NCBI GenBank assembly: GCA_964570825.1
Contig: CAZMZJ010000014.1
Location: forward strand, 1 to 54,692
Direction: 5' to 3'
Source of the DNA: UMGS1002 sp964570825
GTDB lineage: Bacteria > Bacillota > Clostridia > Oscillospirales > CAG-272
DNA: 54,692 bases
The notes beneath the pieces were generated by a model. The model was not told the DNA's origin. It saw only the letters and a list, made by a program, of their open reading frames with translations, and did no database searches. Positions 25,482 through 33,663 of this stretch are shown piece after piece (the first letter of the stretch is position 1; every line of letters begins with the position of its first letter). Made by a program: the position numbers and the translations under genes.

Positions 25482-25510
25482 TTTGAATCCTCCTCTTTAT
25501 AATCATGAAT

Positions 25511-25539
25511 ATTATATCCGAAAAAGTGGGATATTTCAA
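25511..25539 (-). promoter_or_regulatory. Promoter of yajC
   Basis: Minus strand: TTGAAA (25539-25534), 17-bp spacer, TATAAT (25516-25511). Confidence 0.75.
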
Positions 25540-25608
25540 TAGGTAATGAAAAAATATCCAAAACATTATAAATATTTTTACAGCTGATTAAAAAAGTGGG
25601 GAGGAGCG

Positions 25609-25637
25609 TTGCAAAAGCAGATATAATATGCTATAAT
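25609..25637 (+). promoter_or_regulatory. Promoter of rimM-trmD
   Basis: TTGCAA (25609-25614), 17-bp spacer, TATAAT (25632-25637), 33 bp before the rimM ATG. Confidence 0.7.
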
Positions 25638-25670
25638 GAATAACAATAATTAAAGAGGCTTGTAATATAA

Positions 25671-26180
25671 ATGAGAGCGGAATATCTTGAATGCGGAAAA
25701 ATAATAAATACTCATGGAATAGACGGTACTCTTAAGCTTGAGTCCTGGTGCGACGCACCCGGCATCTTAGCCGGACTTAAGACACTTTATCTGAAAAGCA
25801 ATGCCGGGTTCAGCGCACTCAAGGTTAAGAAAACCTCGGTTTTCAAGAGTTTCGTGCTCGCAAAGATAGAAGGAATCACCGATTTCGATGCTGCAGCGGC
25901 ACTCAAGGGCAGAACAGTATATGCAAAACGCGAAGATATGACTCCGGCGGTCGCAGAAGGCGCACATTTCATTGCTGATCTAATCGGACTTCCTGTCATC
26001 GACGCCGTCAACGGAAGAATATACGGTAAAATTAAGGATGTAATCAACAGCGGAGCGTCTGATATTTATGTTGTGAGAACAGCGGACGGCGAAAGTATGG
26101 TGCCCGCCGTTTCCGAATTCGTTGAACGCATAGACCTTGATACAGGCGTTTATATAAAGCCTATCGAAGGAATGTTCTGA
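25671..26180 (+). CDS. rimM: 16S rRNA processing factor RimM
   Basis: Assembly factor for the 30S head that binds ribosomal protein S19, 169 residues. The N-terminal barrel (residues about 1-90) has the conserved CGKIINTHGIDGTLKLESWCD and the later DAAAALKGRTVYAKREDM. The C-terminal PRC-barrel (about 97-165) shows HFIADLIGLPVIDAVNGRIYGKIKDVINSGASDIYVV and MVPAVSEFVERIDLDTG. The ribosome site AAAGAGG is moderate. trmD begins 6 bp after its stop. Their usual partners rpsP, the KH-domain gene and rplS are absent on both sides. Confidence 0.95.
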   Translation: MRAEYLECGKIINTHGIDGTLKLESWCDAPGILAGLKTLYLKSNAGFSALKVKKTSVFKSFVLAKIEGITDFDAAAALKGRTVYAKREDMTPAVAEGAHFIADLIGLPVIDAVNGRIYGKIKDVINSGASDIYVVRTADGESMVPAVSEFVERIDLDTGVYIKPIEGMF

Positions 26181-26186
26181 AATTGT

Positions 26187-26906
26187 ATGAAAAGATTTGA
26201 CATTATGACGCTTTTCCCCGATCTTGTTAAGACCGTGCTCGGCGAGAGCATCATAGGACGCGCTCAGAAAGCGGGATTCATAAGTGTCAGGACGTATAAT
26301 ATCCGCGACTATACAGAGGACAAGCACCGCAGGGTGGATGACACACCTTATGGCGGCGGTATGGGTATGCTTATGATGGCGCCGCCGGTTTACAACTGCT
26401 ACAGGGCTATTCTCGCCGATACCGAGGGGGAAAACATCAGCCGCCGCGTTGTTTATATGTCCCCGAAGGGGAGCATACTCAATCAGAAGACCGCGGCGCG
26501 CCTTTCCGGATACGACCAGCTTATAATTTTGTGCGGACATTACGAGGGGATTGACCAGCGCGTTATCGACGAGATAGTTGACGAGGAAATATCAATTGGT
26601 GATTTTGTGCTCACCGGCGGCGAGATACCGGCATGTATCCTGGTCGATTGTGTTGCGCGGCTTGTTGACGGAGTTCTCGCTTCGGCGGAATGCTATAACG
26701 ATGAAAGCATTTCCTCAGGACTGCTCGAATATCCGCAGTATACGCGACCGTATGAGTTTCATGGAGTAAAGGTCCCGGATGTTTTAATTTCGGGACATCA
26801 CGCAAATATTGAAGCATGGCGCCGAAAAGAAGCTGAAAGGCTGACGAAAGAACGCCGTCCGGACCTCATAGGCGGCAAACAACAGTCAGAAAATGACTGT
26901 GAATGA
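26187..26906 (+). CDS. trmD: tRNA (guanine37-N1)-methyltransferase TrmD
   Basis: Methylates G37 next to the anticodon in tRNAs reading CUN, CCN and CGG, preventing +1 frameshifts. SPOUT-class, 239 residues, normal length. Seen: the N-terminus FDIMTLFPDLV, the substrate loop DDTPYGGGMGMLM, VVYMSPKG, the trefoil-knot SAM pocket LCGHYEGIDQRVIDE and SIGDFVLTGGEIPA, and the C-terminal domain with VPDVLISGHHANIEAWR. All catalytic features are intact. Coupled to rimM (6-bp gap). The polymerase gene follows after 65 bp. Confidence 0.97.
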   Translation: MKRFDIMTLFPDLVKTVLGESIIGRAQKAGFISVRTYNIRDYTEDKHRRVDDTPYGGGMGMLMMAPPVYNCYRAILADTEGENISRRVVYMSPKGSILNQKTAARLSGYDQLIILCGHYEGIDQRVIDEIVDEEISIGDFVLTGGEIPACILVDCVARLVDGVLASAECYNDESISSGLLEYPQYTRPYEFHGVKVPDVLISGHHANIEAWRRKEAERLTKERRPDLIGGKQQSENDCE

Positions 26907-26971
26907 CGTTATGCCGATAAACAGCAAAGACATAGAAATCAATATTAAATACGGGAGGAGGATAACGGGAC

Positions 26972-28918
26972 TTGAGCAACGAACCCGGGTTGAAAGATAA
27001 AATATCGTCAAAGTTTGACGAAAGCATTCTTGTAAACGCTTTCAGAACCGCGGCTGCATGGCTTTACCGCAGCGCGTCAGAAGGATTATTCGGGACCGTT
27101 TTCACTTCCTTCAGCCGCGAAGAGGCGCTTTTTAACCGGAGTATACTCGGCTTCGGCACAAGACGCAAAAAAGGACACGACACATTTTATAAAAGAATAC
27201 GCCGCAGGGTGGCGCGCGGTTTTGAAAATAGTTTTCTTCTTGACCGTTTTGACGCGGGAGCCGATTATATGCTCGGCTGCAGCCTGCGGATGTACGGCTC
27301 GTTCAGCATAATATTCGGCATATACACAATGCTGATGTACACAATCAAAGTGTTTGCAATGGGGCTTGAGAGCGATTTCAATCATTTAATCATCGGTGGA
27401 ATCCTTGTTATTCTTTCCACCCCTATGCTGTTCAGCAAGAAAACACTGGCCGAAAGCATAGCCGGAAGCCGTTTTGCCCGATATTTCTTTATAGAAGTCC
27501 TCAAAATTCCAGAGTCGAAGTTTACCAATAAACTGAGCCCGGGCAGCGGAAAATACAATGCCGCGGTAATCGGCGGCATGTTCGCCGGATTTTTAACATA
27601 TTTTATAAATCCGGGCTATATTATTTCATTATTTGCTTTTATAGTGATCTGCTGGATGGTTTTTTATCAGCCTGAAAGCGGAATACTCGGGCTTATTATA
27701 ATTGCTCCTTTCATTTCGTTGTTCAGTCACCCGACACTTCTTCTGTCGCTCGGTGTGGGTGTCACCTCAGTCAGCTACCTTATAAAATATCTGCGCGGAA
27801 AGCGGACGATGCACCTCGGCCTTATCAGCGTGTTTGTCACAATATTCGGTTTCAATTTGCTGTTTGGCGGTCTGGTGACCGCGGGCGGCAGTGATTCCTT
27901 TAATTCGGCTCTTATGTATGCTGTTCTCATTCTCGGGTATTTTCTCACAATCAACCTGATAAGAACCCGCGAGAACTGTCTGCACGCGATGACGGCACTC
28001 GGCATATCTATGGCTCTCGCCTCGTTTTATGGGGTTTTGCAGTATATTTTCGGGGATGCAACGTTTAACTGGCTCGACAAAGAAATGTTTTCGGATATTG
28101 CGGGTCGGGTAACCTCATTTTTCGACAATCCGAATGTCCTCGGGGAATATATCATTCTCTTATTTCCGCTTCTCCTTGTGCTGCTCTTGAATATGAGGGG
28201 ATTCAAAAAACGCTTTCTTCTCGTTTTAGCTATCGCTATTTCATCTCTTTGTCTTGTCTGGACATGGTCGCGCGGCGCTTGGGTCGGATTCATTGTTGGG
28301 ATAACCCTGTTTTTCCTGATATACAGCCGCAAAACACTTGCCGTGCTGCTGGCTGTAGGAGCATCACTTCCTTTCATCGGATATTTCTTGCCTTCTGATA
28401 TAGTAGGACGCTTCATGAGCATCGGAAATATGAGCGATTCATCGACGTATTACCGCGTGTTCACATGGAGGGGCGTTTTGAGGATGCTGAAGGAAGTGTG
28501 GCTCTCCGGCATAGGAGTTGGGCAGACTGCTTTTGAACAGTATTATCCTCTTTTCGCTTATGCAGGCACTGAGGCTTCTCCGCATGCTCACAATCTTGCA
28601 ATGCAAATTATTTCTGATTCGGGCATATTCGGATTTGTGACATTCATAATAATTATTTTCTTGTTCCTGCAAAACGGGTTTGAGTTTATTAAGAAAAATC
28701 CCGGCAAAGAAAGACTGACAGTCGCAGCCGGAATCGCAGGTGTTGTATCTTTTCTTGTAATGGGAATGTTTGACTATGTTTGGTACAATTACCGCGTATT
28801 TTTCCTGTTCTGGATTATTATTGCGCTTACGGTATCATTCATCAACTCAGTGCATAACGAGAACGAATCGGTATATGACAAAATTAAAACCGACTCTGTG
28901 GATATAACTCTCCCTTAA
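26972..28918 (+). CDS. Wzy/WaaL-like O-antigen ligase-family membrane protein
   Basis: Large polytopic membrane protein, 648 residues, about 11-12 membrane segments, probably a polymerase or ligase of lipid-linked sugars at the outer face. Begins with TTG at 26972; no ATG nearby fits and GGGAGGAGG lies 10 bp upstream. The soluble N-terminal 95 residues are Arg/Phe-rich and unusual. Family signature region: RVTSFFDNPNVLGEYIILLFPL, WTWSRGAWVGFIVG, then a large outside loop and HAHNLAMQIISDSGIFG, which corresponds to the conserved His/Asn-rich ligase segment. Two DUF4330-type proteins follow directly, 59 bp and then overlapping, so the three likely work together. No other polysaccharide genes are adjacent. 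Enzyme activity (polymerase or ligase) cannot be distinguished from sequence. Confidence 0.85.
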   Translation: MSNEPGLKDKISSKFDESILVNAFRTAAAWLYRSASEGLFGTVFTSFSREEALFNRSILGFGTRRKKGHDTFYKRIRRRVARGFENSFLLDRFDAGADYMLGCSLRMYGSFSIIFGIYTMLMYTIKVFAMGLESDFNHLIIGGILVILSTPMLFSKKTLAESIAGSRFARYFFIEVLKIPESKFTNKLSPGSGKYNAAVIGGMFAGFLTYFINPGYIISLFAFIVICWMVFYQPESGILGLIIIAPFISLFSHPTLLLSLGVGVTSVSYLIKYLRGKRTMHLGLISVFVTIFGFNLLFGGLVTAGGSDSFNSALMYAVLILGYFLTINLIRTRENCLHAMTALGISMALASFYGVLQYIFGDATFNWLDKEMFSDIAGRVTSFFDNPNVLGEYIILLFPLLLVLLLNMRGFKKRFLLVLAIAISSLCLVWTWSRGAWVGFIVGITLFFLIYSRKTLAVLLAVGASLPFIGYFLPSDIVGRFMSIGNMSDSSTYYRVFTWRGVLRMLKEVWLSGIGVGQTAFEQYYPLFAYAGTEASPHAHNLAMQIISDSGIFGFVTFIIIIFLFLQNGFEFIKKNPGKERLTVAAGIAGVVSFLVMGMFDYVWYNYRVFFLFWIIIALTVSFINSVHNENESVYDKIKTDSVDITLP

Positions 28919-28977
28919 ATGCCAGGCATTTGGATTAAGGGAACAAAGAATGCAAATTCAGTTATGGGAGGTAATCC

Positions 28978-29547
28978 GTGAAGTACAGCATTATTAACAA
29001 TAAGCAACGTGAAACTGATGAAGCGGATGCAAAGCCGCTGTGGCGGCGTATAAATATCCTTGATGTGATATTTGTGATTGTCATCCTTCTGATGGCTCTT
29101 TCCATTGTTTCATTTTTCACTCCTTTATCATTTTTCGGGCTCGGCGGGGAGCAGAAGATCATTTCCTATACGGTTGAGATAAACGACGTGGACGGTTCTA
29201 TGGCTGATTCTCTCGTGATCGGAGACAAGGCTTTCGATGCCGGGGGGAAAAATGAAATTGGCGTTATAACGATTGTAAAAGTCAGCGATACTCTCAGATA
29301 TATATACGATTCCGAAACGGGAGGCCTTAAGGCTTCAGCCTACCCGCCGGATTCCAACGGCAATGTGCCGAAAACACTCAGAATTACAATACAGGCGACG
29401 GCTGATTACAACGCCGGAAAAGGTTATTCCGTCGGCGGCAACAGGATTTCCGTTGGTAGTCCGATGACGCTTTGCTTCACCGGCTTCACCGGCTCCGGCA
29501 ACTGCATCTCGGTTTATGTAATCGGCAACGCAAATGGGGTGAGCTGA
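28978..29547 (+). CDS. DUF4330-type membrane-anchored protein, copy 1
   Basis: 189 residues starting at GTG 28978 behind GGGAGGT. A short cytoplasmic N-terminus with WRRINILDVIFVIVILLMALSIVSFF forms one membrane segment (about 30-52). The outer 135 residues are beta-rich (YTVEINDVDGSMADSLVIGDKAFDAG). The motif R-x-N-I-L-D-x-I right before the membrane segment is shared with the next gene. The layout fits the DUF4330 family, function unknown. The final part is Gly/Ser-rich (CFTGFTGSGNCISVYVIGNANG). Its stop TGA overlaps the ATG of the next gene (TGATG), which indicates coupled translation. Confidence 0.8.
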   Translation: MKYSIINNKQRETDEADAKPLWRRINILDVIFVIVILLMALSIVSFFTPLSFFGLGGEQKIISYTVEINDVDGSMADSLVIGDKAFDAGGKNEIGVITIVKVSDTLRYIYDSETGGLKASAYPPDSNGNVPKTLRITIQATADYNAGKGYSVGGNRISVGSPMTLCFTGFTGSGNCISVYVIGNANGVS

Positions 29548-30101
29548 TGATTACTGATAAAGATAAAAATACGCAAAAACGCATAAGATTCAATATACTT
29601 GACGCGATAATAATCCTTCTGGTCGTGCTGTGTATCGTTGGCATCAGCTTCAGGTACAGCATAATGCGAAAGCTCGGTTTATCAGAGGAGCTTACAAATT
29701 ATCGCATATCCTTCAAGCTGAACACAGTAAGCTACACTCTTCCCGGATTTTTGAATGACGGTGACAAGCTTTACTTAATCGACGGCACAGAGGTCGGCGA
29801 GCTGCTCGGAGTCTCGGAATTTTCAAATTATACAAGCCTTACCGCTGAAAACGAGACGCTTATATTGTCGCAGGCCTCAAAATATGTTAACAACAGCGAC
29901 GGAACGCTGGTGCTGGCATACTATCCTGAATACACTTACGTTGATGCGAACGGAGCGTTCCTCTGCCGGGGCGCATACGGGGACAAAGGATATTTCTGCC
30001 TCGCCGGCGAAACATATCTTGCCGTCGGGCAAAAACTGACTTTATATACTGATACGGTAACCCTCAATATGACAATAACCGGCATAACACAGGCGCCTTA
30101 A
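29547..30101 (+). CDS. DUF4330-type membrane-anchored protein, copy 2
   Basis: 184 residues starting at the ATG (29547) that overlaps the previous stop. Same architecture as copy 1: KRIRFNILDAIIILLVVLCIVGISFRY forms the membrane segment (about 14-36), followed by an outer beta domain (YRISFKLNTVSYTLPGFLNDGDKLYLIDGTEVGEL). The two share only the N-I-L-D membrane entry motif and general layout at sight, so they may be diverged paralogues that form a heteromer. No catalytic motif seen. Nearby polymerase gene suggests a role in polymer length control or transfer, by analogy only. No terminator is evident before the HPr promoter. Confidence 0.78.
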   Translation: MITDKDKNTQKRIRFNILDAIIILLVVLCIVGISFRYSIMRKLGLSEELTNYRISFKLNTVSYTLPGFLNDGDKLYLIDGTEVGELLGVSEFSNYTSLTAENETLILSQASKYVNNSDGTLVLAYYPEYTYVDANGAFLCRGAYGDKGYFCLAGETYLAVGQKLTLYTDTVTLNMTITGITQAP

Positions 30102-30180
30102 GCTTTATTTCTGTGTGAAATGACATATTACATCTTTCTCATTGTAGAAAAATTCATTAAAAAATACAAATAAATTACTA

Positions 30181-30209
30181 TTGATTTTAAGAGCTTATTT
30201 TGATATACT
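30181..30209 (+). promoter_or_regulatory. Promoter of the HPr gene
   Basis: TTGATT (30181-30186), 17-bp spacer, TATACT (30204-30209), 42 bp before the ATG. Confidence 0.65.
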
Positions 30210-30250
30210 AATACTGCTATTCGACGCATGATGTTTATAGGAGCTTGAAT

Positions 30251-30514
30251 ATGATTTCACGCGATGTTAAAATTACAAACAATATTGGTCTCCACGCCAG
30301 ACCGGCGACGTTTTTTGTCCAGAAAGCAAACAGCTACCGTTCGGTTATCAAGGTTGAAAAGGACGACCGGATCGTAAGCGCCAAAAGTCTGCTCGGCGTT
30401 CTGTCGCTCGGCATAGCGAAGGGAATGACTATAACTTTGCGCGCTGAAGGAGCCGATGAAAATGAAGCCGTCGAAGGTCTCGCGACCCTGATAGATTCAG
30501 GGTTCAACGAATAA
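30251..30514 (+). CDS. ptsH: HPr-family phosphocarrier protein
   Basis: Small phosphocarrier of the sugar phosphotransferase system and co-regulator of carbon catabolite control. Start at ATG 30251 (AGGAG 7 bp upstream), 87 residues. With this start the active site falls on H15 (IGLHARPAT) and the HPr-kinase site on S46 (AKSLLGVLSLG), exactly the canonical numbers, so it can act as HPr and not only as a Crh-like regulator. Single gene with its own promoter and terminator; no ptsI, ptsG or hprK in the window. A member of the short HPr group found near whiA in Clostridia is an alternative label. Confidence 0.9.
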   Translation: MISRDVKITNNIGLHARPATFFVQKANSYRSVIKVEKDDRIVSAKSLLGVLSLGIAKGMTITLRAEGADENEAVEGLATLIDSGFNE

Positions 30515-30541
30515 TGAATAATATATAGAATATCACAATAT

Positions 30542-30572
30542 GGCGGGAGAAGAATGCTCCCGCCGTTTTATT
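30542..30572 (+). terminator. Terminator after HPr gene
   Basis: Perfect 8-bp stem GGCGGGAG/CTCCCGCC, loop AAGAATG, tail GTTTTATT. The uvrC start follows 17 bp later, so some read-through into uvrC is likely; no separate promoter for uvrC is seen. Confidence 0.8.
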
Positions 30573-30588
30573 AAAGCAGGATTTTAAT

Positions 30589-32424
30589 ATGAATAACGAA
30601 GAGAGAAAAGCATATCTGCTTGAAAAAGCCAATGCTCTTCCGGCATGTCCGGGCATATATATCATGCGCGACAGGGCCGGTCGGGTTATTTATGTGGGAA
30701 AATCACGCAAACTGAAAAACCGCGTTTCTCAGTATTTTCAGGCAGGCGCTAAAAATCCAAAAACCGAGCGCATGACTTCTCTTGTATGGGAATTTGAGAC
30801 CGTAATATGCGATACCGAAATCGAGGCGCTTACGCTTGAGAATGCCTATATAAAACAGTATTCCCCGAAATACAATATAAAATTAAAGGACGCGAAGTCA
30901 TACCCATATATTAAAATTACCGAGGGTGAATATCCGCGTATTGTTTCTGTGCGCAGACGGGACGACGATAAGGCCAAATATTTCGGTCCGTATTCGGGTA
31001 CTTCAACAGTATATTCTGTTATCGGAGCGGTTTCGAAAGTTCTACGGCTTCCGTTGTGCTCGCGCGTTTTCCCGCGTGACATCGGGCGCGGAAGGCCCTG
31101 CATATATTATCAGATGGGGCGCTGCTGCGGCGTCTGCACTGGGAAAGTCGGAAGGGATGAATATGCCGCGCTCATAAAGTCCGCCGCAGATATTTTCGGC
31201 GGAAACACCGCGGCGGTAAAGCGCGAACTGACCTGTAAAATGGAAAACTATGCGGCTGAGGAAAAATATGAAGAAGCGGCGCGCTGCAGGGACACAATAG
31301 CCGCGCTCGACCGGCTGCGGGAGCGTCAGAAGGTCGTATCTGCTCCCGGCGAGGAGGAGGACATAATAGCTTTGTACGACGGCGGGGACTGCTCGGTAAT
31401 ATCGGTATTATCTGTGCGTGACGGCGTAATGAGCGACAAAAGCGACTTTGCTTTCGGTGCGGGCGAGATAGCAGACGCCGACGGGATGTCGGCTTTCATC
31501 TGCGGGTACTACAAGGCACGCGGATATGTTCCGGCAAAAGTCCTGCTTTCATTTGAGCTTGACGAAAATGAAAACGAAGCACTGTCGTCCTGCCTGTCGG
31601 ATATGGCCGGCAAAAAAATAAGCGTCCGTACTCCCGAACGCGGAGATGCGAAGAAGCTTTGCGAGATGGCTCTTGCAAACGCCGCAGACAAAGCCAGGGA
31701 ATTCCGTGCGTCAGCCGAACGCGACGAAAGAACTCTTGTGCGTCTTGCCGAACTTCTTAAGCTCGAGACGTATCCGTCGCGGATCGAGGCATATGATGTT
31801 TCAAACATCGGCAGCGAGAGCATGAGGTGCGGAATGATAGTCGTGTCCGACGGCAGATTCAGCAAAAAGGATTATCGCAGTTTTGCAATAAAAAGCATTA
31901 AGGGCGCCGACGACTACGCCGCAATGCGCGAGGCACTGGAGCGCAGGCTGTCCCGCCTGTCCGACGCGTCAGGCTCGTTTGCGGAGGCGCCCGACCTAAT
32001 ACTTCTTGACGGAGGACGCGGACACGTTTCAACAATACGCGCTTTGCTTGATGAAAAGGGAATCGAGATCCCGGTTTTCGGAATGGTGAAGGACGATTAT
32101 CATAAAACCCGCGCGCTCTCTGGCGGCGATGTAGATGGAGAAATAAATATCGCAAAAGAAAAGCAGGTTTTTATGCTCATTTACCGTATCCAGGAGGAAG
32201 TTCACAGATTCACATACGGGAAAACCAGCGCGGCAAAGCGTAAAACGCTTAAGACATCAGTTCTCGTCGCAATCGACGGAATAGGAGAAAAAAAAGCAGG
32301 TCTTCTGCTCACGCATTTCGGAGGCCTTGAGGCGGTAAAGAAAGCCGGAATAGACGAGCTGTCAGCCGTAAAGGGCATATCCGGAAAAGACGCCAAAGCC
32401 GTTTACGCGCATTTCCACAAATAA
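30589..32424 (+). CDS. uvrC: Excinuclease ABC subunit C
   Basis: Makes both incisions around bulky DNA lesions in nucleotide-excision repair. 611 residues, normal length. The GIY-YIG nuclease domain (about 15-95) begins CPGIYIMRDRAGRVIYVGKS. A UVR/UvrB-binding helix pair follows around 205-240. The RNase H-like second nuclease (about 380-540) shows IEAYDVSNIGSESM, LILLDGGRGHVST and a late HRFTYGKTS. Tandem helix-hairpin-helices close the protein (IDGIGEKKAGLLLTHFGG, GISGKDAKAVYAHF). uvrA and uvrB are not in the window. The central CGVCTGKV-type Cys cluster (GRPCIYYQMGRCCGVCTG), an iron-sulfur site in some UvrC proteins, is complete here. Confidence 0.96.
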   Translation: MNNEERKAYLLEKANALPACPGIYIMRDRAGRVIYVGKSRKLKNRVSQYFQAGAKNPKTERMTSLVWEFETVICDTEIEALTLENAYIKQYSPKYNIKLKDAKSYPYIKITEGEYPRIVSVRRRDDDKAKYFGPYSGTSTVYSVIGAVSKVLRLPLCSRVFPRDIGRGRPCIYYQMGRCCGVCTGKVGRDEYAALIKSAADIFGGNTAAVKRELTCKMENYAAEEKYEEAARCRDTIAALDRLRERQKVVSAPGEEEDIIALYDGGDCSVISVLSVRDGVMSDKSDFAFGAGEIADADGMSAFICGYYKARGYVPAKVLLSFELDENENEALSSCLSDMAGKKISVRTPERGDAKKLCEMALANAADKAREFRASAERDERTLVRLAELLKLETYPSRIEAYDVSNIGSESMRCGMIVVSDGRFSKKDYRSFAIKSIKGADDYAAMREALERRLSRLSDASGSFAEAPDLILLDGGRGHVSTIRALLDEKGIEIPVFGMVKDDYHKTRALSGGDVDGEINIAKEKQVFMLIYRIQEEVHRFTYGKTSAAKRKTLKTSVLVAIDGIGEKKAGLLLTHFGGLEAVKKAGIDELSAVKGISGKDAKAVYAHFHK

Positions 32425-32459
32425 TGCCGCGAAAGCAATTAAAAATAATAAGTTGTATC

Positions 32460-32488
32460 TTGCAATATAACACGGCATCTGGTAAAAT
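32460..32488 (+). promoter_or_regulatory. Promoter of rsmD-coaD
   Basis: TTGCAA (32460-32465), 17-bp spacer, TAAAAT (32483-32488), 30 bp before the rsmD start. Confidence 0.5.
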
Positions 32489-32518
32489 AAGTATATTAAA
32501 CAAGGACATAAAATTAAA

Positions 32519-33118
32519 ATGATGAGAATAATAACCGGGAAAGCGCGCGGTACGCGTCTTTATACGCTTGAGGGAAACATAACACGACCGACGGCGGAGA
32601 GAGTTAAGGAAGCGGTTTTTTCCATGATACAGTTTGAAATCGAAGGGCGAGAAGTGCTCGATCTTTTCTCAGGCTCCGGACAGCTCGCACTTGAGGCGCT
32701 CAGCAGGGGCGCGGCACACGCTACTCTTGTTGACGTGGCGCCGGAGGCTGTGGAAATAATAAAGAAAAACGCCGCAAAAACACACCTTGCGGACAGCTGT
32801 ACTATATTGTCTTCAGATTACGCGTCGGCACTTAGCCGTATGCGCGGCAGAGTGAAGTTCGATATTGTTTTTCTCGACCCCCCGTACCACAAGGGACTCG
32901 TGGCGAAATCGCTTGAGCTTCTTGCGGAATATGAGCTGCTGAAGCCGTCGGCGTTAGTTATCTGCGAAAGCGGGGAGGCAGATATTTTCGGAAATTCGCC
33001 GGCCGGCAGAATATTTGATACAGTCAAGGAGTCTAAATACGGCATTGTTTATATTCATATATTAAAATTGAAAAACAATAATGATTCAGCGGCATGCCCG
33101 GCAGGTCAAAATGACTGA
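32519..33118 (+). CDS. rsmD: 16S rRNA (guanine966-N2)-methyltransferase RsmD
   Basis: Methylates G966 of 16S rRNA in the P-site region, using SAM. About 199 residues; either of two adjacent ATGs (32519 or 32522) may start it. Family signs: MRIITGKARGTRLYTLEG, RPTAERVKEAVFSMI, SAM motif VLDLFSGSGQLALEALSRGA, and the N-methyltransferase catalytic motif FLDPPYHKG. AGGA is 12 bp upstream, a weak ribosome site. The coaD start is 26 bp after its stop; rsmD-coaD is a very common pair. The C-terminal tail past the fold (NNNDSAACPAGQND) is low-complexity. Confidence 0.95.
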   Translation: MMRIITGKARGTRLYTLEGNITRPTAERVKEAVFSMIQFEIEGREVLDLFSGSGQLALEALSRGAAHATLVDVAPEAVEIIKKNAAKTHLADSCTILSSDYASALSRMRGRVKFDIVFLDPPYHKGLVAKSLELLAEYELLKPSALVICESGEADIFGNSPAGRIFDTVKESKYGIVYIHILKLKNNNDSAACPAGQND

Positions 33119-33144
33119 TTTCAAAAGAAAGGATAAATGTTGAT

Positions 33145-33624
33145 ATGAAATCATGTATATTTCCCGGAAGCTTTGATCCCTTTACACTCGGTCACCTTGA
33201 TATAGCTCGCCGCGCGGCGAAGATTTTCGACAAGGTTTACGTCGCCGTTATGGTCAACTCGGAAAAAAAGGGACAGTTTGATTTCGGCCAGCGAAAGATG
33301 ATAGCAGAGGTATCCTGTAAGAATATCCCTGAAATTGAGGTCATCACCGCCGACGGGCTGCTCGTCGATGTTGTTGCCGCTCTCGGCGCTTCCGCCATTG
33401 TAAAAGGCGTTCGCAACGGCTCCGACTTTGATTATGAAATGATGCTTGCCGGCATAAACAAGTTCCTTTCCGGTTCGGTCGAAACAATCTGGCTGCCTAC
33501 CTCTCCGGAGTATTCTTTTATCTGCTCTGCTTTTGTCCGCGAGCTGATAAAATACGAGCGCCCGCTCTCAGGCGTGCTGCATCCCGACGCGGTGAAGCTG
33601 ATTGAAAATAATTTTTATAAGTAA
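33145..33624 (+). CDS. coaD: Pantetheine-phosphate adenylyltransferase
   Basis: Fourth step of coenzyme A synthesis: 4'-phosphopantetheine plus ATP gives dephospho-CoA. 159 residues, standard. The nucleotidyltransferase signature is at the N-terminus: CIFPGSFDPFTLGHLDIARRA with T/H-x-G-H; then KGVRNGSDFDYEMMLAGINK and the late LPTSPEYSFICSAFVREL, equivalent to the ISSS-x-x-R motif, with Cys-Ser in place of the usual Ser-Ser. GAAAGGA precedes the ATG. Second gene of rsmD-coaD. No terminator before the solute-binding protein gene 39 bp downstream. Confidence 0.97.
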   Translation: MKSCIFPGSFDPFTLGHLDIARRAAKIFDKVYVAVMVNSEKKGQFDFGQRKMIAEVSCKNIPEIEVITADGLLVDVVAALGASAIVKGVRNGSDFDYEMMLAGINKFLSGSVETIWLPTSPEYSFICSAFVRELIKYERPLSGVLHPDAVKLIENNFYK

Positions 33625-33663
33625 TACCCTAAAAATAAATATTTAACGGAGGCTGATATCAAC

